Origin: Elysia crispata
Taxonomy: Eukaryota; Mollusca; Gastropoda; Plakobranchidae
Direction: 5' to 3'
Length of the DNA: 64,000 nucleotides
Assembly: GCA_033675545.1 (NCBI GenBank)
Contig: JAWDGP010006253.1
Span: 1 to 64,000 of the forward strand
In this document: positions 49,374-61,639 of the stretch, in pieces
Numbering within the stretch: the stretch's first letter is position 1
How the letters are laid out: the number at the start of each line of letters is the position of its first letter
Notes under the pieces: model-generated
What the model was told of the DNA's origin: nothing
What the model saw: only the letters and a program-made list of their open reading frames with translations
Databases searched by the model: none
Translations under genes and position numbers: made by a program

Positions 49374-51849
49374 CAAGGGTGGGCAACTTCTCCAGTCGGT
49401 GGGCCAGATTTAGGAAAATGAAGTTATTGGTGGGCCGGATTTTTACATGAATAATATTCAATATCTTAATCACATTTTATTCACTAAAAGTGACTAATGC
49501 AAGAAATAAAGTAATAAATCGTGTTTAATGTAAAGTTGTAAACTTTAAGCTTTACAACAAATAGAGATTAAAAAGTACTTAATAAATTTATTATTTTATC
49601 ATAATGTACTGATTGTACTTCAATAGCTACTGAAGTCAATGAGACATTTGTGGCCGCTCAAACTTGTCAGTAAGCTGTTTGAGTTCTGGCAGCATGTTTG
49701 ATGTAGAAATTTTCAGTAAAGACTGCAGATGAACATCAGTTAGATTTGAATGCAGCTTGGTCTTGTTAATGTTCATGATCGAAAATGTTTGTTCACAAAT
49801 GTATGTGGACCCAAACAGAACGATTAGTTTCATGGCCATCTTTCTCAGGTTGACAAACTTGGATGCATTCAGTGATGCATAAAATTTGTCAATGCTTTCA
49901 GACTGGAATTTCTCTTTCAGGGTAGAGTCACACTGCAGATCAATCAGTTCCAGTTGTACAAGATCTGGCGCTTTTTCAAAGTCAGCTGTAAACGGTGACG
50001 ATAGAATATCAAATTCATCAGCAAGTTTTTGGAAGTTCGCAAAACGACTACCAAATTCATTATCCAGTGCAGATATTATATTGGTGTACTTATCAGTTGG
50101 CATCATTGGCTGGGCCATAGTTGCAAGTGTTGCAAAATATGTTGTGATATTCTGACTGAGCTGGCGAGAAAACAGTTTTAGCTTTACCCTGAATGCTTTC
50201 ACTATTGAGTATTTTCATGAGCAAAAGTGCCCTTCCCTTGAAGTTTGGTATTCAGTTCATTCATATGTTCAAAGAGATCGACTGCAAATGCCAAATCTGA
50301 CAGCCATTCTGATTGTTTGAGTTTAGGAAATTCTTTATCTTTCCCTTTAATCTCCAAAAATAGTAAGATTTCTGTTTTTAGGTCCCAGACACGTCTCAGA
50401 ACTTTCCTTACACTCATCCAGCGTACAGCTGTATGATACGGAACACCACTGTGATCAGAGGCGCGATCTTCCAGAAGCTTGGTATATTGTCTGTGATTTA
50501 GACATCTCGCCCTAATGAAATTAACAATCTTTACAACTGGATCCACAACATGTCTCATGTCAAGCACATTTTTACACAACACCTCCTGGTGCATTATAGC
50601 AATGTAAAAATATTAATTTCCTGGTGCAATCGACTTCTGCAACACGGTCACTTAGTCTCCTCAGTAGACCAACATTCTTTCCTGTCAATGATGGACAACC
50701 ATCCGTAGTAACACTGACCATTTTCTGCCATGGTAATTCCATTGTACAAAATGCATTTTCCACACATTCAAAAATATCTCCCTTGGTAGTTGTGTCTTTC
50801 ATTGATTCCATTGACAGCAATTCTTCAGTGATTTCTAAGTTTTCTGAAATGCCCCGTACAAAGATGAGAAGCTGTGCAGTATCATCAACGTCAGCGCTTT
50901 CATCCAATGCCAGTGAAAACAGTTGAAATGAAGGTACAAGTCCTTTCAATTGTGATGTCAGGTTTTCTCCAATTGTTTCAATGCGGCGAGCCAGAGTTCT
51001 TCTCGATAAACTCACTTCTTCAAACTTTTGTCTTTTTTCTGGACAGACTTGATCAGCTACATCGAGCATGCACTTTTTAATAAATTCACCATCACTGAAT
51101 GGTTTGCTGTGTTTAGCAATGTGGTATGCGACCATAAAGCTAGCATGAGTGGAGGATTTCTGGGCCAATGTGCTTTTTACTAACACTTTCTGCTGCCTTG
51201 CAAGTTTTTCTATCCATTTCTGTTGGTCTAGTTTGCCGTTCCGCCTGTGATAAATTATTGCCATAGTTTCCATGTTTTGTCGCATAATGACGACTAATGT
51301 TGTACTCTTTCAACGCAGCGACACTTTGATTACACAGCAAACATACTCCTTTATTGTCAATGTCTGTAAAGAAATACTTCGGCATCCAATCTTTGTTAAA
51401 TGCTCGATGTTCACTGTCAACTTTACGTTTCTTGCAAAATTCCATGGTTAAAATTAAATCCAATTTGTGTAAAATGTAAATTCTACATCTAAATCTCACT
51501 GATAACAGCGTAAGGATAACTAACAGTCACTTTATTACCCAGTAGTAGGTGATGTTTACAATAGAGATGGGCAGAATCAAAGTTGACTATTCTATTCTTC
51601 CTCAAGAGTTGGGTAATTGATTCTTTCAGTGAGGATTGACACTAGCCTCTACACGCGTGTCAGCCACATGTATACTTATGAGTCACAGACTTGTGTTAAG
51701 TGTAACTTGCGTTAATAATTTAATTATTGCTTTTTATTAATCTTAATCTTTCCCGTAGCTAAAGCCACGGGCCACATTACAGTGTATGGTCGGATACAGT
51801 TGGCGGGCCAGTCAAAATCCCTTCAGGGGCCGTATGTTGCCCACTCCTG
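49374..51849 (-). mobile_element. hAT transposon with perfect 8-bp target duplication
   Basis: The element begins CAAGGGTGGGCAAC and ends with the inverted repeat CAGGAGTGGGCAAC (12 of 14 bases match). It is flanked on both sides by TGATAGCT (49366-49373 and 51850-51857), an 8-bp target-site duplication diagnostic of hAT elements. It is 2476 bp long and holds one minus-strand transposase gene (next entry). Perfect duplication points to fairly recent insertion. Confidence 0.92.
49636..51445 (-). pseudogene. hAT transposase (GTF2IRD2/ZBED-like), frameshifted
   Basis: Starts MEFCKKRKVDSEHRAF at 51445 and has a BED-like finger, CLLCNQSVAALKEYNISRHY with ATKH. The catalytic region contains LFSLALDESADVDDTAQLLI and VTTDGCPSLTGKNVGL. 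It ends with a hAT dimerisation region (YICEQTFSIMNINKTKLHSN, LTDVHLQSLL) and stops at 49636. Three frame changes break the ~600-codon gene: near 51240 (after HYATKHGN), near 50590 (after IFLHC) and near 50205 (after TFAHE). No intron is seen. With those lesions this copy cannot make a full transposase, though it could be mobilised in trans because the termini look whole. Confidence 0.85.
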
Positions 51850-54755
51850 TGATAGCTGGTCCAAGTTGTATTTAAGTGCGAAAATTGTGAAAACTCTAAA
51901 CCACATTGTTAAGTTGATATTATAGTTAATAAAAAAATAATATTTTCATGAAGGATATCACAGAGTTATAACTATTAGGAAACTAAAATCAATTCAGACG
52001 TTCTCTTTTATGACAAGTTCACAGAATAAATACATAGCATCACATTTGAAAAGTGCAGTCATTTTATCCCTGAAGGCTAGGTGCAACTTGAAGTAGGTGT
52101 GCTGCCAATATGTGGTGCAGTTTTTTAATATTGTCTGTAAACCCGTGCGCCCTGTGTTGTTCTAAGTTTGCAGTCATTTGGTGACTGTTTTCCATTCCCT
52201 GTTCCCCTAGGAGGCCAAGTCCGTGTCTGTGTTTTTGTATGTGAGGGATGCAGTGGTGTTCTAAGATATGCTGTTTTGGTATGATTTTGTGGGGAAACAT
52301 TCTTCTGTATATGGTCATATAATTTTCTATTGCTGATTTTATTTCTGGAAGGAGGCTGTGGTCAATACGTTTCGTGTGTGATATGACATTGTGAACTTTG
52401 GAAAAGGCTTCGTTGAGTCCGTTAAATGTTATTTGAATTTTTCAAGCTTCGTCTGTGAGAAATGGGTTTCTTGTGAGTGCTTGTGTTTGTTTGACAGTTG
52501 TCTCTGTGAGTTCTGTGTACACATTTTCTTAAAGATATTTGTGACAGTGGTTACCTACGAAAGATCTACTGTGGTATGCTTGTTGAGTATTGCGTCGAAT
52601 GCAGAGGCTATTGGGCCTGACCTTGGTGTGAGATCTGCGTGTGAAAGGGAAGAAAGGCGCTGCTCTGTTTTCTATTGTCTGCAAGTGTCTGTGTCTCTGT
52701 GTCTTTGTCCCTCTCTAAATACTAAACAGCCCTCCTCGATTTAGTGTTCGTTTTTGAGTTCTTGTAACTGATGCCAGTGGGATCCATATGTTTTCACACT
52801 CTCACCCAAAGGCGTCAAACTCACTTTTTTGATTGGCTATTTGTGTGTCTAACTTGTGTACAGTGTCTTCCAACAGTTTGTGATGTTTTAAAACGATGCC
52901 GAGTAGAATGTGAAGATAGGGAGGGCTCATGCTGTCTAACTGAATGTTTAAGATGGTGTATGTAAAGCATAGTGGTACTTGGCAAGTTCTTTTTTTGTAC
53001 TTGAATCTGTAATGAAATTAGAGTTGTCAGCGAGTATGGTTTCCAGTGACCTTTATTGATACTGATCACCGGGTTTGTGCATATCTCTCTGTGGCATAAG
53101 GTACCAAAGACACGGGTAGGTGCCCTGGGGACCTGAGAGGCCATAGATTTTGCACAAGAATTCGTAGTCACCATTAAGGAAAATTTTAATTGTTTTGTTT
53201 CTCCAAGAATGGGACTGAAGTGCTTTGATGTCGCTACTTTACTCTCCTTCTAAAAACCTGACCATGTTCTCATTTGTGTCGCGCACCTCTGCCATGGCTA
53301 TCACTACTGTATTGTGTTGTGCGTTTGGTTTGGCTGTGTTTGCGATCTGTAGAGTAAATTTTAGTGAATTTTTCCCATAATCCCCCCCATTTTTAACCCA
53401 TATTTCATCCTCTGGAATAGATCTATCCCGCCATGTGAGCAAATTTTTTTTATCATATGCATCTAACAAGCTATCTACAAATCTGGGTAACTCCCCTATT
53501 CTATCATAAGGCACCTGGTGTTCTGTGATATCATCCTTCAAAAATGTCCTGTACTCTACCTTGACAAAGTTTGATACTAAATCCCTTGAAAGCTCCCGAA
53601 TTAACTTTTCGTTTTCTACATGTACCCTCATTTTGTTGAGAAACCCACCATGTTTCCTATTCTGTGGCTAACTCAGTCCCAACTTCTCTTTGATCACTAA
53701 TGCATTGTATCGTGGAATGCTTAACTTCAGTCTGAGAGTAGCTTTTGTAACTACATTGTATGTTTCTTCTGCGTTCTACTGAAATTCTTTTTAACTCTGA
53801 AGCTAACTGTGTATCTGTTGAGCTACTTGATGTCCCAGCTACGGTTGTCCTAAACTTTTGTAAAAGGTGTGTTCTCTTTCTCTTTGTTGGTGTCCTAACT
53901 GTTTGTGTATCTTTTCTAGGTCTTACAACTCTCTGAAGTGTTATTGGTTGTCCTTTTGTCTTGCACAAAATTGTTTGTTCCTTTGGGTTTTCTCTAAATT
54001 TTCGACTAATGAAATGTGTGTTGAGCTGCTCTTCTGCCCTTGATAGTGGTGTGTCTTCGGAGTGATTGAGTACTTCACTAAAGGTGGTATCATTTTTAAT
54101 CATAGGTAATGTTGACTTGTCTAGTGTCTCTGTTTTCTTAGGGTTAATTGGTGTAGATTCTGCAGCGGGAATAAGTTGAGGCTGATGTGAAACGTTGGTG
54201 TCAGTGCTGGAACTGGTGCATGCAAAGCTGTTTGTGTGATCAAGGAATGTGATGCTTGTATCTGTTTCGTGAATCTGTGGTGTGACACTGCCCCTTATGT
54301 CTGAGCTAGAGGTGTGACCTAGTGGCTGTGTGATATCTATCTGATTTGTAGGTGTGTGGCATGAGCCTTCAGGGTTCAAAACGTTTTTGTCTGCAGCATC
54401 TGTGCGATTAGCAACATCTGTCGTCTCCATTTACATTGCAGCAGCATCTTGCAATGTTTCTTTCTTCTTGAAAAATCCTAGAGAAAGGCCTGTCTGTGTG
54501 TACATACCTTACAGGCAGTAATGTTTATATTTGAATATGAACACCACTTGTCTTTGTTATTATCAAGTAATGTTTTTGCCTTAACTATTGTCACTTCCCT
54601 GTGGTGCTTCATAATCAGAGGCCCCTACCCAAAGAAGTCATTAGGAGGAATTGTAATACCAAAAAAGAGGAATTTCTGATGAAAAAAGAGGAATCAACTT
54701 ACCGTTCTCAATAAAGTCTTGTAGGAGTATGATAGACATATTTATCCCTTCATTT

Positions 54756-54881
54756 GAGTTGTTACAGATGTCACACAATCATAATTAATAATATAATCCA
54801 AATCCAACAATGAAATTAGAGTTGTTACAGATGTCACACAATCATAATTAATAATATAATCCAAATCCAACAATGAAAAAT
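54756..54881. repeat. 63-bp tandem duplication
   Basis: Two adjacent units starting GAGTTGTTACAGATGTCACA at 54756 and 54819, nearly identical; located in the subterminal region of the nested hAT-like element. Confidence 0.92.
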
Positions 54882-55775
54882 GAAAGATGCTTTTCTATTT
54901 ACACTATGTACACAGTCCATATCAAAGTTATTGCTTATAACATTTCAAGCTCTCAGTGCAGGCACTCTTAGCCTTCTTAACAAGAGCAGGGCGAAATTTT
55001 GCTTGTAGCAAATACTTCCTCTTGACAACATATTCACTTTCTGTACAACTAAGGAAGATACAGTTTCTGTGCCAAGCGTAGGCCTATATTCTGTTTGATT
55101 CTTACGCACTAAGCTAAAGACACGCTCCACTTCAGCATTAAAATTTGTCAAACAGCAGAGTCCTTTCATAACTTCAGTGAGGGTTGGAAACAACAAATGT
55201 CCATCAGAATTCTTCAACTGCCCTGTTGGATTCCACTGCCTGTCTACACTCATAGTATTTGATGCTATCTCAGAAACCTTTGGGTGGATCTGATACTTTC
55301 CAAATTCTGCCTTCAGCATGCTCATCTCAGGAGAATGAAGCCAGGGATACCTTGGAACTTCCACAAGAAAACTTTTTTGCGATTTGAGAGTCTGGAAACA
55401 TAACACGAAATAGATCTCCAGCATGATCGAAAACAGAAATCGGTAAATTATGCTCAATCACAAATTTCATGAAATAAAGTTCTGCAACATTACACTATGA
55501 TCTATTGGGGTTGTGGATTGTGCAAAGAATGAGGTCACTGGTTTCGTTTGTGCTTTCAATCGATCAAATTCAGTGTGTTTTTTTAGTTTTTACATGTCTA
55601 TCAATGTCTATTTTGCCTCCTGACTTAATTGTGAAATCACACTCACATAATGTACATCGAGCATGAGAGCTGCCCAATTTCGAAGGAACAATGCAACTCC
55701 ATAACTGTGAATACTCACTCCTAAACTTTTGCTCAAGGCACAATTTCTTCTTCACCAGCTCCGCCATGACACGGA

Positions 55776-55805
55776 TCTAGATTCTAGATCTAGAGATCTA
55801 GTGAA
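55776..55805. repeat. TAGATC palindromic run
   Basis: Run of overlapping TCTAGA and AGATCT palindromes immediately upstream (minus strand) of the BED-finger start of the nested hAT-like element. Confidence 0.75.
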
Positions 55806-56560
55806 CTTAATAATACACGTAATCTGAGCTGGATTTCTCTAGGATAGTCTAGGCACATCCTAGAGGGCAATCCTATAAACAATAAACAGTAATGATCCAA
55901 ATTCACCATCAGAAATAAAACATCGACTTTGAGAGAATTAATTTCACGAAGCGAAAGCGTAATTGGTCTTGAGTCCCATGAAAGAGAAAATCAACTGGCC
56001 GCGTGTCTCCTTGCAAAACAAAGCGAGGTGGGTAAATGAGAGATGACCCTGAAGTTGATATATGCAAGGTCAAGGTCTCTCAACTTTCCAAGTAGGCTAA
56101 CGAGAAGTAGGCCGATGGATCAGTCCAGTCTTGTACTCGAAGTGCATTATTATATCGAAACTATTGATTGAAATACGTTTAGCCTAGAATACCGACAAAA
56201 ATAGTAATAAAGCGGGATTTTACCGTAACGGGCGGAATCGCGGAATGGACTCTCAAAAAGAGGAATGATTCTGCGAAACGTGGAATGGTAGGGGCCTCTG
56301 CATAATGTCTTTGATCATTTTAAAGCACTTCAGGCAAAGAAACTTGGAAAAACGGTCCTCTGTTTCTTGCCTTACGTTGAGGCCCAAAATGATCAGAATT
56401 TCTCCCGATAATTGGTCACAGTTAAATGTTCTGTCACCATTTTTTTTTTTTTTTCACGAAACACGCCAAAGGGTGGCACAGATACGACATAAGTCATTAA
56501 TGCATCGTATGTGACCATCAGGGGGAATGCCCCATGTTAATTAACAGTTACTGGATAAAT

Positions 56561-57689
56561 TTTGAGTTGTAAGGGAAAAGAAAGAAAAAACAACTTAAAA
56601 ATATATAGAATGAAAACGTTTGCAACAGATGAAATTTAGACCGCTTGGAAGTTCTCAAGATTAAGAAAATGTAGATTTGAAAAAATTTTAATGAACTGAT
56701 TGTTTAAAATTATCAGTTCAATTTAGTTAGTCATGATTAGAGACACAAATCATGGTTGAAACACATAGATTTACACCTTATCACACTCACAAGAACTGGT
56801 ATAGAATTCCAAAATCATAACCGTCTTTTGTATGAGATGCTGAAGAAAACAAAGAGTGCAACAATGGTACTCCTACTACGAGTAGTTTTGGAGATAGAAT
56901 GAGCTAAAAGAGACACATTTCTTAGATTTTTCTGACTATTGCAGCGAATTCAGCGCAGCGCTGCGCGATACGCTTGAGCAAAGAGGACAGGTGGCTTTGA
57001 CAGCTGATGGATGGCCTCGGCCGGTCAGTGCGCTAACAATATCTGATTCGCCTAAGTTAGTGATAGCCAGTGAGCAGCTCGTCTCACAACTAATATACGA
57101 CTTTCTGAGCATTATGTGACGCCGTGTACTGTATTTGTAATGGCTTCATTACAATTGAGTGAAAAAATATGAATAATATATTTGTAATAAGAGCAACCTA
57201 GGTTAAAGTAAAGTAATTCTGATTGCTTCTGTATCCACAAGGGATTAAACATTTTGAACTAGTTTGGACAAAAATCAATTACAGGTAATGTCAACAGAAA
57301 ATGTAACCCATTATAAATCCAGATTAACTTAAAACAGGTGAAAACAATTGCTCAATGGTTGATCCAGATTTTGATAAGGAGCATAAAAATCTTTCAAAGA
57401 CCACTTGCTCTGATTTCAACCTATCAAGCTACCTCTTCTTATATGGGTCAAGTCCTCCCACGACTGCAGCAGTTTGCACCTAAATGAGTAAGTTGTGAAC
57501 TGCAGCCTAAGTCCAGGATCGGCCTGCAATTTTTTTCAACAGCACATAAACTGCAGTTGATCGCTTTGTATCGCTGACAAAGGGTCAAAAACACTGGTTG
57601 AGCCAGTCTAGTAGCCTCAATGGGGGATTGATGAAATTGTTCTCTTGTCTCCAATCATTTGGTGTAGTGCATATACCCCACAGCCTCCA
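56561..57689. other. No recognisable feature
   Basis: AT-rich stretch between two transposon relics. The GC-richer patch near 56935-57010 (CAGCGCAGCGCTGCGCG) is palindromic but I could not tie it to a known site. Confidence 0.5.
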
Positions 57690-58650
57690 GGGTGGTTGGA
57701 ACGACTGCATGTTGTACATTTTTTATATTTGGTCGAGATTTCCTAGCCTCTTTGTATTTAAAATGGAAAAGTCCCGATAACATTCCATATAGGAATGCCC
57801 CGTTCGGGGAATGTGACTTTGATGAGCTCAAATCTATTCAAACAGTGCACAAAAAAGTACAAAAAATTTGAAAAGGTTAAATTTTTATTCTACACACAGC
57901 ATGAGTCACTGAAAAACTCCTTTACTGTTTCTGGCATAACTTCCATGACATGCTTGGAAAGCATACTGGCAACTGCATCACTGCCTTTCTTGCAGATGGT
58001 CTCCTCATAACAATAGAAATCGACAGAATCAGATCCAAGGTCATGAATGTTGAATGAATGCACCAACAGCTGGGGTTATAGTAAACATCATTCCATGTTT
58101 TGTTCTGGCAGTAAAGCTCTTTTTGAAAATCAAAAACCACTGCCCTTATTGTTTCTGATGTCTTCGCCTTCATCCACGCATTTCTCTTCCTCTCATAGAA
58201 TGTTTCAGAGTTTCTTTGATGCAGCTCTTTTTGGGCGTTTTAATTCTGCCTTGCGCTGACGGAGATTTGCGTCTTCAGGTGATTAAGCCAGTTCTTTATT
58301 TAGTTTTGTTAAGTGTGCAAGAAACTCATCACAGCTTATGCAGGTGTCAGCTCTGGGTAACTAAGAGATATATTGAAATCGCCATTATAAATATGATGGT
58401 ATGTGTCATAACTTACACCATCGGCATATTGCTGCTTGTAAAGCGCAAACATTTTCATTATGTTAAGTTCTGCAGGTAGGTATAATTTTCTGGTCTTGTG
58501 CCTACTGTAATAAGAGGTGCCCATGAAAAGATGTAATTTTAGACATTGCGAATTTTTTCTCGGCGCTCATCACTCACTAGATGAGGTCTTTTGAGGTGCT
58601 TCCCTCTTCTGTCTTTAGGAGGAAACCCTGAAAGAAAGAAAAAAAAGCAA
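57690..58650 (-). mobile_element. RNase H-like transposase relic of an unnamed invertebrate family
   Basis: Minus strand shows, in order, GTSYYSRHKTRKLYLPAELN, IMKMFALY, VSYDTYHHIYNGDFNISL (58520-58370), a broken EDANLRQRKAELKRPKRA region, AVVFDFQKELYCQNKTWNDV (about 58140-58080), SDSVDFYCYEETICKKGSD, FSDSCC then a stop then NKN (about 57920), and KVTFPERG. This set (SHYSR, LNI-MY, DFQ, D-x-C-x-GQNKN, PERG) recurs in many unnamed proteins of arthropods and other invertebrates that behave like transposases. Heavy frameshifting. Confidence 0.6.
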
Positions 58651-58859
58651 AAGTTCACAGAACATCAGCTGCAGACTGCCTAATTGAAAGTATTAATCGT
58701 TGCTTTCATAGTGGAGATATTGTTCAAATGAAGCAATTTAGGTATTAAAAAAAAATAACAATTTTCCAAAAGTTCTGCTTCTAAAATATGCTCAGTTTTA
58801 TAAATTTGGAACTTGTAAAAATTTTATGTTGTGTACTTTACTGAATTGAGGTTGTTAAA

Positions 58860-61300
58860 TGTCACTTTAATGGTTGCAGCTTATCAATGATGAGTGGATT
58901 GTGAGAGCTTGTGTTTGTTTATCAATTATTTCCGTGAGATCTTTGTAAATTTTATGTTGAAAATATTTGTGACAGTGATTCCCTATGAATGATCTACTGT
59001 GAGATGCTTGTGGATTAATTCTATGTTTGTTAAGAACTGTGTCTAATGCAGTAGCAATTGGGCCTGTTCTCGGTGTGAGGGGTCTTTGTGATAGAAAATC
59101 AAGAACGCTTTCTATCTTGTGTATGTTTTGTGAGTGTTTTTCTATATCCCTTTCTGTTTCACTAAATACTAGACAACCCTCCTCAAATTGCAATTTTTCT
59201 TCCAGTTCTTTATACTGATATCACTGAGCCCGGTATTGTTTAACACTTTTCCCAAAATGTGTAAGGACCTCATCATTTTCACCAACTATTTCCACGTCTA
59301 ACCTATGTGTACTATCCTCTAACAGCTTATGATGTTTTAAAACAACACCTAGTGATATGTGGAGGTAGGGAGGGCTCTCTCGGTTTCTAAATCAATTTCT
59401 AAAATTGGTGCAAGCAGAGCATTGTGAAATTTGGCTACTTCTCTTTTATCACTTGTTTCTCTAAGAAAGGCAGAATTGTCAGTGACAAGGTTTCCAATGA
59501 TCCAGACTGGCATTGATCACTGGGTTGGTGCATGTCTCGCCGTGGCATCAAGGACCACAGGTATGGATCATGGATATGTGCGTTTGTTGGCCTAAGAGGC
59601 CATACATCTTGCACATAAACTCATTGAGAAAGACTTTCATGGTCTTGTCTCTCCAACAATGGGACTGGAGTGCACTTAGGTCATTACCTAACCGGCCCTC
59701 TAAAACCCTAATGATGTTATCATGGGTATCTTGAACTGCTGTTATGGCTTTCACTACACTGTTATGACTTGCATTTGGTTTGGCTGTGTTTGCAATTTGA
59801 AGAGTGATTTTGAGCAAATGTTTCCCATGATCCTCACCAATTTTTATCCAAATTTCATCTTCAGGAATAGAGCCCTCATTCCAAGTTAGCAAATTCTGCT
59901 CATCATATGAATCTAACAATCTATCTAAAAATCTTGGTAAATCTGCTGCCCTACCATATTGCACCTCGTATTCGCTCATTTCCTACTGAACAAATAATCT
60001 TTTTCTCTAGCTTTACATAGTCTGACACTTTCTTTCGAAAGCTCCCTAACAGTCTTTTCATTTACCAATTGTATACCTAATTTCTTTAATAAGCTTCCAT
60101 GTTTCCTACCTTGCCTCCAGCTCAGGCCCATTTGCTCTTTAAGTGAAGTTTGTGATGCCTCGAAATCTTTTGTTTAACAGAGGACTTTTTTACAATTTGT
60201 TGCCTGCGTTCTGTGGGTGTTTTCTTTAATTCTCTCTCTAACTGTGAATCTGCTGAACTAGATGAGGGTCCTGCAATGTGTCTCCTGACTTTTTGTAAAA
60301 TTGAAGCTTGCTTTCTTTTTGTTGGTGTTTTGTCTGTTTATTTTTTTTTTCTAGGCTTTACAACTCTGTGAAATGATAAAAGCTGTCCCATTGTTTTGCA
60401 AGTGATGGTTTGTTTTTTAGAGTCCGCATTAAGTTTTCTCCTAACTAAATGTGTTGAGAGGCGTTCTTCTTGTGCTGATAGTGGGGTGTCACTGGGAAGA
60501 CTAAGTGATTGACTAAATGTTGTGTCATGTATTATCATTAGGGATGTTGAGCTGTCCTGTGTTTGTGGTTGTGTGGGTTAAATACGTGTTGATTCTGCAA
60601 CAGGAATTATAGAAGTGTCAATAATTGTGTCACTAGTCTGTTAATATTGTGGTGTATTAACAGAGGTGTAAGCTACGCTATCTGTATGATCAAGAGATGT
60701 GTGGTCTGTATCAAATTGAGTGAAGTCGGGTTGGTTTAAGTTATTCATTTCTGTGTGCACTGTCTCTTCTATAATATCATTATCTGTGGTTTTGGTAATC
60801 GTGAGAGGACTAGGCTGGCTGCAGTGGCTGATTGGTGTGTGAAGTGCTTGCTGCTGGCTCTAGTATTGCGCAAGCTGACTTGAAAAATCCACATGTCAAG
60901 CTCTATCTGTGGCTGCACAGCTAGCACCTATCCAAGTTTGTTGGCTTGAATTCACACCATATGTCCATGGCTTTGAAAAAGTTTCTTTTGTCCTTTTAAT
61001 AAAAGTTAGACTTCTATTTTTTCATATTGCTTATATTGTCGCAAAACATTTCACACACAGGAATTTTACATATCGTCTTTTACATTTGATATATCTGGTC
61101 TGCAAATCAATCAAATGTCTGCCGCAAAGTAAGAACATTTGCAAGCATGATTATAGTTCTTTTTTTCCTTCTTTGAAACACAAATATTTCCACAGATACG
61201 GCATAGTACATTCAGAGAAAGCATGTGCGCTTGCAAAGAATGTTCCATACTTAGTAAACTTGATTCAGGAATTAAAGCAACATTAAACACCATATTTAAC
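58860..61300 (-). mobile_element. Uncharacterised transposase-like family, copy 2
   Basis: Same orientation and block order as copy 1. Cys finger NVLCRICGN (about 61216-61190) with a later eroded CV-x-C; Ser/Thr-rich linker; IIHDTTFSQSLSLPSDTPLS (60538 on), matching IKNDTTFSEVLNHSEDTPLS of copy 1; ELSKES; IPEDEIWIKIGEDHGK (about 59860-59820); QSHCWRDKTMKVFLNEFMCK, where the GDY of GDYEF is deleted; GPIATALDTVLNKH (about 59070-59020). The 3' part carrying GEQG is absent; the sequence abuts the RNase H-like relic. Stops and frameshifts throughout. Confidence 0.65.
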
Positions 61301-61639
61301 ACCGAAACCATATTATAATGGTCCTACTTGTTATACAGTAATTACACAAAGAAATACAAATTAGTGTTGATAAACGCAAATTTTAGATAGCAATCTTCAC
61401 TTGTTAATAAAACTCACAGGAATTTTCATACAAACACCAAATATTCACCGTCTTTTTGATAAAGATCTGAAGTTAAAAGTAAATGTCAGGAAGCTGGTGA
61501 TACTCCGAGCAGTTTGAGTGCAGTGTGGTTTAAAGCATACAGAATTTTAGTTTTGTTTTCAATTCCTCCCATCGCATTAGCCGGCATGTCCAGTGCAGGT
61601 GTATCGCATTACAAGCACCTGCCAAGACATTGATGGATT

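Larger units (their letters stand above)
54616..56300 (-). mobile_element. Internally deleted hAT-like element nested in copy 1
   Basis: Both ends carry the inverted repeat CAGAGGCCCCTACC (14 of 14). Flanks are a direct CATAAT (54610-54615 and 56301-56306), a 6-bp target duplication. Removing the element plus one CATAAT joins the host reading frame exactly (MIKDI to MKHH), which confirms the borders. Inside, on the minus strand, a BED-like N-terminus is present at 55767-55570 (CTLCECDFTIKSGGKIDIDR and H) and a hAT C-terminal dimerisation region at 55457-54945 (FNAEVERVFSLVRKNQTEYR). The catalytic middle is missing. The short repeat AAAAAGAGGAAT recurs just inside both ends. Confidence 0.85.
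52064..56560 (-). mobile_element. Uncharacterised transposase-like gene family, copy 1 (interrupted by a hAT-like element)
   Basis: Read on the minus strand. An N-terminal Cys finger comes first (LCRICATLW at 56489-56478 and following, then FLCLKCFKMIKDI at about 56336-56307). After the inserted element the same frame continues (MKHHREVTIVKAKTLLDNN, 54615 onward). A Ser/Thr-rich linker follows, open over 54430-53657. Then RKHGGFLNKMRVHVENEKL; IPEDEIWVKNGGDYGKN (about 53400); FLNGDYEFLCKIYGLSG with CLWY (about 53190-53120); GPIASAFDAILNKH (about 52610); and GLGLLGEQGMEN (about 52225-52190). I know this architecture from many unnamed predicted proteins in invertebrate genomes but no functional name for it. 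The order D (GGDYG), D (GDYEF), E (GEQG) suggests a DDE-type catalytic triad, which is inference. Stops (for example Trp to TAG before RKHGG, and after GDQYQ) and frameshifts make this copy dead. Confidence 0.68.
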
